IMG/VR virus record: IMGVR_UViG_3300025687_000118
Coordinates: 1 to 39,297 of that record
Origin: a virus
Direction: 5' to 3' (one strand)
DNA: 39,297 nt
Below the pieces are notes generated by a model that had not been told where the DNA came from, did not search any database, and saw only the letters and a list, made by a program, of their open reading frames with translations. Positions 27,378 through 33,369 of the stretch are shown here, piece after piece. The position numbers and the translations under genes were made by a program. Position 1 is the stretch's first letter. The number at the start of each line of letters is the position of its first letter.

Positions 27378-28866
27378 ATTTTTGTTTATAGGTATTCCTT
27401 TAATTGAAACGCAATATCCTTCTGCTGCGTACGGTTCTCTACGTCCAGTTATCTCACAAAATAACTTAGAACCAGTCTTTATTGATTTAAATATCAAACT
27501 TAAACAATGTTTGTCTGAGAAAATGTTTGACGAACTTAATAATTGGTCAATGTTTGCATCTAACTCAATATCTCAAGAAGTTAAAGAAAAATATATCGAA
27601 GTAATTGATAATTTTTTGCTGAATTCAATTGATGATTCTGTTATATGGATTGGTATTAGTGTATTAAGTTATTTTAGTGCTAGACCAACACGATTACTCT
27701 TAGAACATTTAAAAAAGAAAAATGTTAAATCTAAAATTTTGCTTGGCGGAAACGGATTGAGTAGTAAATTACCCGAATCTGAAAATAAAGAATTTGGAGT
27801 TTGGTGCTTAGATAATAATTTATGTAACTTTTCAATTTTTGGCGAAGGCGAGTTAGCACTAGATAATCTATTAAAGGCAAATACAAATTATCCTGGAATC
27901 AACGATCCGAATTTTGAACAGGTAAAAGATCTAGACAGTCTTACCAACCCAGACTATTCAAATGTTAATTGGGATGAATATCAAGATCCTAGAATAATGA
28001 TTACTAGTAGCCGTGGGTGTGTTAGGCATTGCACGTTTTGCGATATTGCTACTGTTTGGCCAAAATTTTCTTATCGTTCCGCAGAAAAAATTGTTAATGA
28101 AATTAAAGAATCAGTATATCAATACGGACTTACAAAATTTGAATTTACTGATAGTTTAATCAACGGTAGTGTTACAAATTTTAATCGTTTTAATGATCTG
28201 CTTGCAAATGAAAAAGTTAAAGATCCTTTATTAAAAGATGTTACATACACTGGCCAATTTATTTGCCGTAATAAGTCTAAAATGCCCGAGACTACATATG
28301 AGTTAATGCATTACGCAGGGTGTAAGCAAATTACAGTTGGCATTGAAAGTTTTTCTGAACGTGTTCGTTATCATATTAAAAAGAAATTTTCTGACGCAGA
28401 TATTGATTATCATTTAGAAATGTGCGGTCGTTGGGGTATACCAAACGTATTTTTAATGATTGTTGGATATCCTACAGAAACATTAGCAGATCATCAATCT
28501 AATATTAGAGCACTACATCGTTACAAAGCATATTCAGATACTGGAACTATTTTTATGATGCGGTGGGGGTTTACTATGCACATTTATGACGGTACTCCTA
28601 TTTCTAGTATGGCAGATGATTTACAAATTACAACATTAGGTATTGATAATTCAGATTCTGTTTACAATTGGGTATCTGCGTTGAATCCGACATTAACGTT
28701 ACCAGAACGTATACGTCGACGGTTAGAATTGCACGAAGTTAGTACAGAGTTGGGTTATGCTATGCCAGGCGCAAATAAAGAATTAACAGCGATACTTGAA
28801 ATTGCAAATAACTATAACGGAAAAAATAATATAGTATTTCCTAAGGCAGAATCAAATTATGGATGA
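27370..28866 (+). CDS. B12-binding-type radical SAM protein
   Basis: 498 residues with a TTG start at 27370, overlapping the previous stop by eight bases. Residues 1-190 resemble the Rossmann cobalamin-binding domain of this class (FIGIPLIETQYPSAAYGSLR, FIDLN, KILLGGNGLSSK, FGEGELALDNLL), but no DxHxxG cobalt-ligand motif is seen. The radical SAM core begins with SSRGCVRHCTFCD: C217, C221 and C224 for the 4Fe-4S cluster. It continues with EFTDSLING, GCKQITVGIESFSERVR and FLMIVGYPTET. The class performs methylations, ring contractions and similar radical steps; the substrate is not evident. The neighbouring oxygenase-like protein suggests a short modification pathway. It is AT-rich compared with gp46. 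Confidence 0.82.
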   Translation: MNKFLFIGIPLIETQYPSAAYGSLRPVISQNNLEPVFIDLNIKLKQCLSEKMFDELNNWSMFASNSISQEVKEKYIEVIDNFLLNSIDDSVIWIGISVLSYFSARPTRLLLEHLKKKNVKSKILLGGNGLSSKLPESENKEFGVWCLDNNLCNFSIFGEGELALDNLLKANTNYPGINDPNFEQVKDLDSLTNPDYSNVNWDEYQDPRIMITSSRGCVRHCTFCDIATVWPKFSYRSAEKIVNEIKESVYQYGLTKFEFTDSLINGSVTNFNRFNDLLANEKVKDPLLKDVTYTGQFICRNKSKMPETTYELMHYAGCKQITVGIESFSERVRYHIKKKFSDADIDYHLEMCGRWGIPNVFLMIVGYPTETLADHQSNIRALHRYKAYSDTGTIFMMRWGFTMHIYDGTPISSMADDLQITTLGIDNSDSVYNWVSALNPTLTLPERIRRRLELHEVSTELGYAMPGANKELTAILEIANNYNGKNNIVFPKAESNYG

Positions 28867-29500
28867 TATCATTTTTAAAGAAAATTTCTTTTCTAAAGAA
28901 TTAATGGAAAGGTTAAACCATGATTTAGAGTCATTGAGTTCTGGAAGCAACTTTGTTGATCCGGCAGGTATCTGGGTTGGACAACTTATTGCTAATCAAC
29001 GTAGATTGGTTCGTAATGAAGTGTTTGATACCAGTGTTAAAGAAGTTATTGATCTTATACTTCCAGAATTTGATCTGGGTGCATTTATTGCAGAATTATC
29101 GTACGTTAAATTATATCTTCCGTGGGATATACACACCGATTCTAATAGACAACAATCGTTTACTCAAAGACCGTATTATAATGTATTAATACCATTGCAT
29201 TCTGTTGACTCTCGCACTATTATCTTTAACGAAGCGTCAGAGGAATTTAATGAATTTTCAAAATTTAAAGAACAGAATCAAAAATCTAACAATCCAGTTA
29301 GTTTAGATATATGGAACAAATATTTAGACATGTGTTGGGATCACGATAGAGAATGGCTCAGTATTAAAGAAATTTTACCTGCACAAGATGCAGGACAGTT
29401 TATAGCATTCAAAAGAAAGTTTTTTCATAGTTCAGATAATTTTCACAAAAGATTATCTGGACCAAAACGTTTTTTACAAATTATTGTAGATCAAGCGTAA
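28859..29500 (+). CDS. 2OG-Fe(II) oxygenase-like protein
   Basis: 213 residues; the start overlaps the radical SAM stop by eight bases. The pattern fits the double-stranded beta-helix oxygenases: an iron-binding HxD in LPWDIHTDSNRQQ (near 92-98), then YYNVLIPLHS, and near the C-terminus FFHSSDNFHKRLSGPKRFLQ, where the distal His and the 2-oxoglutarate-binding Arg are expected. Such enzymes hydroxylate proteins, nucleic acids or small molecules and are frequent in marine T4-like phages. Pairing with a radical SAM gene suggests both act on one substrate. The assignment rests on motif order, not alignment. Confidence 0.7.
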   Translation: MDDIIFKENFFSKELMERLNHDLESLSSGSNFVDPAGIWVGQLIANQRRLVRNEVFDTSVKEVIDLILPEFDLGAFIAELSYVKLYLPWDIHTDSNRQQSFTQRPYYNVLIPLHSVDSRTIIFNEASEEFNEFSKFKEQNQKSNNPVSLDIWNKYLDMCWDHDREWLSIKEILPAQDAGQFIAFKRKFFHSSDNFHKRLSGPKRFLQIIVDQA

Positions 29501-29538
29501 AAAGTATTACATTATTATTACAAGGTATAAGTAAGCAC

Positions 29539-30069
29539 GTGCCAAGTCCACAGAAAGCAAAAGGTAGTAATTGGGAAAGAGATGTTGCTAGACAACTTTC
29601 TGAAATCTACAACGAAACCTTTATTAGAGTTCCTGGATCTGGTGCGTATGTGGGCGGCTTAAATGCTGCTCGCAAAGAATTTTTACACGAAGGCACTATA
29701 CGAGTGCTTAAAGGAGACATTGTTCCTCCGTTAAGTTTTCCTCGTTTTAATGCTGAGTGTAAAAGTTATAAAGAATTTCCGTGGCATCAACTATACTCAG
29801 GCGACTGCAAAGTTCTTGACGGTTGGATAACTCAGTGCCTAGATGCTGCGGACGAAGGCGACGTGAATTTATTATTCATGAAGTTCAACCGTATTGGCAC
29901 ATTTTTGGCATTTGAACAGGCATATCAAGATAAATTTTTAACACCAAGTTATACATTATACTCAGGGAAAAACTTAGGCAAGAACTGGATTATAACAGAA
30001 TTAGGTACATTCTTAGAAAATAAACAAAATATAAACAATTTAAAGGAAATTTGTTCTGCTAAACAATAG
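29539..30069 (+). CDS. PD-(D/E)XK nuclease, Holliday-junction-resolvase type
   Basis: 176 residues from a GTG at 29539. The N-terminus AKGSNWERDVARQL with E13, RVPGSGAYVGGLN, KGDIVPP with D60, and AECKSYKEF with E73-x-K75 make the E...D...ExK active site of archaeal Hjc/RecB-like nucleases. The likely role is to cut branched replication and recombination intermediates before packaging, which in T4 is done by the unrelated endonuclease VII (gp49). It is the last protein gene of the plus-strand operon that starts at gp55, and the structured RNA region follows directly. Other PD-(D/E)XK functions such as repair cannot be excluded. Confidence 0.8.
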   Translation: MPSPQKAKGSNWERDVARQLSEIYNETFIRVPGSGAYVGGLNAARKEFLHEGTIRVLKGDIVPPLSFPRFNAECKSYKEFPWHQLYSGDCKVLDGWITQCLDAADEGDVNLLFMKFNRIGTFLAFEQAYQDKFLTPSYTLYSGKNLGKNWIITELGTFLENKQNINNLKEICSAKQ

Positions 30070-30074
30070 CACCC

Positions 30075-30711
30075 AAAGAATAAACGGTTGAGTTTAGTAG
30101 GCACAGTTGAAGCACATAAGGTTAGCGGGCCAGAATAATAATACCGCTGTGGAAAAGCCAGGGTAATAACTGGACACGCAACACGTTGAGAGAAACCCCA
30201 CTGGGCGTACATTGACGTAGAAGATTTGCTTCCTTCTAGAGCACTATCGCTACAAAAAACTATGCAGTTAGGAACGAGAGCATAGGTAGTGTGCATTATC
30301 ACACACAAAAACATATGTTTTTGTACAGTATAATGTACATGATGTCGTGGCAGGTAAGGGAAAAGCACAGAGTCCCAGTAGCATTGATAGTGTTAAAGCT
30401 AAAATACCTGCTTCCGTCATACGAAAGTCTTTTGACCATCAAGTAACATACGGGGCCTTAAACAGGTTCCGTATGACTTCAAGATCATTCTCCATCAAGA
30501 TATCTTAACTTCAGTTCTTAACAGAACTTCGTTACTTCTATAATAAAATCAAATAAAAAATATTAAACCAAAAAAAAATAAAACGAGCTGAAAGCGAGTT
30601 TTAGATGTCGTTAGACATCTCTCTAAGAAGATTTGGAATAAAATCAAAATGTTTAAGGAGAAATCTGAGTCAAGAAAAAACCCATATGCTTTGGCGGACA
30701 TATGGGTTTTT
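30075..30711 (+). ncRNA. Candidate large structured non-coding RNA (about 600 nt)
   Basis: No credible gene lies here, but the region is packed with perfect inverted repeats: AGCGG/CCGCT (30124-30148), CCAG/CTGG (30158-30173), TAGAAG/CTTCTA (30218-30238), CTATGC/GCATAG (30260-30285), GTGTG/CACAC (30289-30304), ACAAAAAC/GTTTTTGT (30305-30324), GCAGGTA/TACCTGC (30350-30411), GTCATACG/CGTATGAC (30416-30477), AGTTCT/AGAACT with TAAC loop (30513-30528), AGATGTC/GACATCT with GTTA loop (30603-30620). It ends in a strong terminator. Purine-rich unpaired stretches between the stems look like those of ornate phage RNAs (GOLLD or ROOL class), but I cannot assign a family from memory. The 5' end is uncertain; the RNA may be cut from, or be the 3' end of, the upstream operon transcript. 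Confidence 0.68.
30676..30711 (+). terminator. Bidirectional rho-independent terminator
   Basis: A 13-bp perfect stem, AAAAACCCATATG with CATATGGGTTTTT, around a ten-base loop. Its arms supply a U-run on both strands, so it can stop the plus-strand operon and RNA from the left and the minus-strand DUF6614-like gene from the right. It lies between these convergent units. Confidence 0.88.
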
Positions 30712-30744
30712 GATTAGGCACGTTACATTGCGTAACAAATTTAT

Positions 30745-31077
30745 TTATTCAAATGTATCTGGCCAGTCGCGATAATATGCGTGCTTGATATCTTCTACAA
30801 ATTGATTAAAACTTTGGTGTTTAGTTTCAAGCTCACCTTCGAGCGGTGCTACACGCTTAAATGCTGCTTCGAGTTGTGCCATATCCTTAAACTCCATCAT
30901 AATGTGCCACTCTGGCAAATTAGGAATTGAAGCAAAACCCATCTTACAACGTGTAATGCGATATCCTTCGCATTTGCCTTCGTTTTTTAAGTGATCAAGA
31001 AAACCTTTCATATTGTTAACCCAATCAATATCTGAAATGTCTGTGCTTTTTTCAGCCCAGATGTGGTAAATGTCCAT
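30745..31077 (-). CDS. DUF6614-like small protein
   Basis: 110 residues from the ATG at 31077, chosen because AGGAG stands eight bases before it; the frame is open further upstream, to an ATG at 31152, but with no ribosome site. The pattern MDIYHIWAEK, WVNNMKGFLDHLKNEGKCEG, YRITRCKMGFASIPNLPEWH, DMAQLEAAFKRV and a C-terminal YYRDWPDTFE resembles the DUF6614 family, small ferredoxin-like-fold proteins of alphaproteobacteria with no known function. Its presence suggests a gene captured from the host. It is transcribed divergently from the transferase-like gene, with 33 bases between starts, and ends toward the bidirectional terminator. Confidence 0.75.
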   Translation of the reverse strand: MDIYHIWAEKSTDISDIDWVNNMKGFLDHLKNEGKCEGYRITRCKMGFASIPNLPEWHIMMEFKDMAQLEAAFKRVAPLEGELETKHQSFNQFVEDIKHAYYRDWPDTFE

Positions 31078-31110
31078 TGTATCTCCTAAAATGAATACAT
31101 AATTAATTAT

Positions 31111-31797
31111 ATGCGTATAGAATTCACACATAAATTTGGCCTGCAAGAACAAGCAGACGTTCAGTATTATAAAGCAAATTTAGTTGATGTACAACCTCAT
31201 GAGTATGATGATGCATTAGCACAAGGTTGGTCATTGTCATTTGAAAATGGAGAACTCACCTGGTTCCAAAGCCGTTCTACACGCTGTAATCTTAGTGAAA
31301 TTGACTATGTTCTCTTTAATGATGCACACTATAAAGTAGGGGATTATAATAAGCAAAAAGCTGCAATACGGCACATTTATTCTGCGTACTGCTACTACAA
31401 AAAGTATAAAGATTTGTTTCATGATGAAGTAGAAACGTGGTTAGACAATGATATGTTATTTGAATATTATGACGACGATGATTTTGTAGGTTGGAGTAAA
31501 CTGCGCCAGTATTCTTCTAAAAGTTTAGAAACTGTATTGTTTGCTTGGGATTATGCAAAACCAGAATTAAAATTAGGCCACAACAGTTTATATCACGAAC
31601 TTGCGTGGGCTAAACTTGCTGGATATGAGTATGTTTATATGGGTCCAGGCTACGAGTTGTCTGGGTTATACAAGGCAAATATTCAAGGATTTGAATGGTG
31701 GACAGGATCTGAGTGGAGTGTAGACAATCAAGAGTACAAGCGTATGTGTAGACGCGATGCTAAACTTACTGCTTTCGCGGGTCTTGGCGATTTGTAA
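31111..31797 (+). CDS. GNAT-fold protein resembling arginyl/leucyl-tRNA-protein transferases
   Basis: 228 residues. The C-terminal half (about 110-215) recalls the catalytic GNAT-like domain of ATE/Bpt transferases: NSLYHELAWAKLAGYEYVYM, GPGYELSGLYKANIQGFEWW, where the known families have a YVYLGY segment followed by YKARFRP. The N-terminal Cys-rich domain of those enzymes is not seen. If real, the protein may attach an amino acid from tRNA, or another acyl group, to a target; the N-degron pathway is one possibility. No clear Shine-Dalgarno precedes the ATG. Its last 32 bases overlap the convergent minus-strand gene. Confidence 0.65.
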   Translation: MRIEFTHKFGLQEQADVQYYKANLVDVQPHEYDDALAQGWSLSFENGELTWFQSRSTRCNLSEIDYVLFNDAHYKVGDYNKQKAAIRHIYSAYCYYKKYKDLFHDEVETWLDNDMLFEYYDDDDFVGWSKLRQYSSKSLETVLFAWDYAKPELKLGHNSLYHELAWAKLAGYEYVYMGPGYELSGLYKANIQGFEWWTGSEWSVDNQEYKRMCRRDAKLTAFAGLGDL

Positions 31798-32272
31798 ATA
31801 AATCGTCTAAATATTCTGGATCCCAGCCTTCGTAATATCCTTTTTTGTGCAATTGCACACTTGCATCATCTAAATTTTTAGTTAATGCACAGATACTTAA
31901 TGCATATGTTCCGTGATTAAAACACACACCTTTTTGCGATTCGGGATGATCCGGATGATCGCTTAAACTAACAAGACCTGCTTTCTTCATTGGCCCAGCA
32001 TTCGCCTCGTCAATATGCGCATTGAATTCATCGGCACCCCATAGTTTTGGATCGTAGATGTAAACAACAACTTCCCAATTTTCCATACCTTTTTTACTCA
32101 ACATTAGCAAGTCTAAATACGGATCACCGCCTAAACGATAATCAATTTGATTTTTAAGTCTTGCTTGGCGTGCGTATGGACACGGAGGGAATCCACCTAA
32201 GGCCGGGTGTGGAACTTCAATAAAATTTTCTAACCAGTTTTCAACTGATTCTCTTGCAATCTTTAAGTCCAT
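31766..32272 (-). CDS. Unknown 168-aa protein with CPYAR motif
   Basis: I do not recognise the family with confidence. The protein looks soluble and folded. A striking segment is VPHPALGGFPPCPYARQAR (about 20-38), followed by LGGDPYLDLLML, VVVYIYDPKLWGADEF and CFNHGTYALSICALTKN. The Pro/Cys-rich motif suggests a conserved site, and the His and Cys residues could bind metal. The start overlaps the stop of the 70-aa gene, so it is coupled to the gp26 transcription unit. Its 3' end overlaps the transferase-like gene by 32 bases on the other strand. Confidence 0.75.
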   Translation of the reverse strand: MDLKIARESVENWLENFIEVPHPALGGFPPCPYARQARLKNQIDYRLGGDPYLDLLMLSKKGMENWEVVVYIYDPKLWGADEFNAHIDEANAGPMKKAGLVSLSDHPDHPESQKGVCFNHGTYALSICALTKNLDDASVQLHKKGYYEGWDPEYLDDLFTNRQDPRKQ

Positions 32273-32484
32273 TAGAAGTATGGTAATCCTGTTTTCTTAG
32301 TTGTTTCTAAATTATCTTTAATGAGTTTTCCGATACTTTCCCGTTCGTGATAACTTAACATTAGTGCGTGTTCGTAACTCATTCCGCCTCGCATATTCCA
32401 ACTGATACGTAGTGCTTCATCTTTGATTTGCCTTGATTCGCCTTCCATGTTATCGACTAACTTGGAAATTTGCTCAGAGTCCAA
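32272..32484 (-). CDS. Small baseplate-hub-associated or assembly protein
   Basis: 70 residues from a TTG at 32484 (MDSEQISKLVDNMEGESRQ); an in-frame ATG at 32448 would give 58 residues. The segments RISWNMRGGMSYEHALMLS, HERESIGKLIKDNLE and the C-terminal TKKTGLPYF are typical of a small helical protein found beside gp26 in T4-like phages of marine bacteria. In T4 the gene after 26 is 51, a hub assembly factor, but that protein is much longer, so gp51 is only a positional suggestion. It lies 11 bases after gp26 and shares a base with the next start. Confidence 0.7.
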   Translation of the reverse strand: MDSEQISKLVDNMEGESRQIKDEALRISWNMRGGMSYEHALMLSYHERESIGKLIKDNLETTKKTGLPYF

Positions 32485-32495
32485 GGCTAAAAGTC

Positions 32496-33323
32496 TTATC
32501 CGAAAAAATTTGTCATGTCTAGCGTAAATGGCTGTTGATATTCAAAATTGCAATGACTACATTTAATATCCAACGGTCGTAGTTCTGACTGAGATTTTAA
32601 AGTAATAATGCGTTCCTTAATACGATCGAAAACAGTACGTTCGCAGTTCTTTAAAAAGTCATCAATGAATTGCGGTTCAGATACTTCGGAATCGGGAGTT
32701 TTAATAAAATAAATTCCTTGTCTAACTGCCTTGAGTGTTAATTCGCTAACCTTTTTAAATGCTTCGCTAATTGCTTCGAGTTTTTGCTTTTCGTCCATTT
32801 CTGCGTCTTGAATAACGCTCATTAATTTTTGTTCTTCGAATTGCAGTATGTTATTGCTAGTAATTTGTTTATAGCTTAACGGTTTAAAATGTACTTCTAA
32901 ATCCCCAACTAATAACGGCTCATTAAATTTAGGAGCCTTTAAGTTTTCCATTACTGTTCGTAAATCTAAACTATATAACGCTTCTTCGTTACAGCTAGGA
33001 CAAGTAGTATCAACATCCATAGAGTGGCCGTAACTAGCAATTCTAATGGCAACTAGAATAGCGTCAAGATCTAAACTTGGAACAGCCCATGCATTTTTAA
33101 TATTAGGAACACAACTCTGTACAACATCAACTAACGCTTGTCCGTTAAACAATGCGTCGGGAGTCCTGTATGAAATCTCATCAACTGCGGTCATTGGGAA
33201 TACAGGATATTCTCCATTTGCAGATTTTTCTAATGTACCTGGTGGATAATAATTACCACCGCTTGGTAATTTAATGTAAATCGAAGGGCGTCTAAAATAC
33301 GCACGTAAAGGGTTATTTTCCAT
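32496..33323 (-). CDS. 26: Baseplate hub protein gp26-like, with zinc-finger Cys pairs
   Basis: 275 residues from the ATG at 33323 (MENNPLRAYFRRPSIYIKLP); an ATG at 33350 would add nine residues but places the TATAAATA sequence inside the gene. The gp26 family is recognised by the PSIYIKLPSGGNYYPPG start, MTAVDEISYRTPDALFNGQA, and two Cys pairs: CPSCNEEALY in the middle and IKCSHCNFEYQQPFTLD at the end, likely a zinc site. T4 gp26 takes part in hub assembly, and cyanophage homologues show the same layout. It is divergent from the tape-measure gene, 46 bases apart. Confidence 0.82.
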   Translation of the reverse strand: MENNPLRAYFRRPSIYIKLPSGGNYYPPGTLEKSANGEYPVFPMTAVDEISYRTPDALFNGQALVDVVQSCVPNIKNAWAVPSLDLDAILVAIRIASYGHSMDVDTTCPSCNEEALYSLDLRTVMENLKAPKFNEPLLVGDLEVHFKPLSYKQITSNNILQFEEQKLMSVIQDAEMDEKQKLEAISEAFKKVSELTLKAVRQGIYFIKTPDSEVSEPQFIDDFLKNCERTVFDRIKERIITLKSQSELRPLDIKCSHCNFEYQQPFTLDMTNFFG

Positions 33324-33335
33324 AGATAATTCTAC

Positions 33336-33343
33336 TATAAATA
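33336..33343 (+). promoter_or_regulatory. T4-type late promoter before the tape-measure gene
   Basis: A perfect TATAAATA ends 26 bases before the ATG at 33370, in the gap between divergent gp26 and the tape-measure gene. A start about six bases downstream would give a short leader. The leader has no strong Shine-Dalgarno. The TACGCCGTTAAT element of the two minus-strand blocks is absent here. Confidence 0.6.
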
Positions 33344-33369
33344 TATGCATTACTTATGGTTGAAAAATA

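Noticed and set aside
29949-30368. 139-codon minus-strand open frame over the start of the RNA region
   Set aside because: Overlaps the resolvase gene, has no ribosome site, an irregular composition and no coupling to any gene.
30075-30711. RNase P RNA, tmRNA, group I or group II intron, or a tRNA as identity of the structured region
   Set aside because: I looked for the RNase P GAGGAAAGTCC signature, tmRNA ends and T-arm, group I core motifs, group II domain V and a tRNA TTCGANTC arm; none is present in recognisable form.
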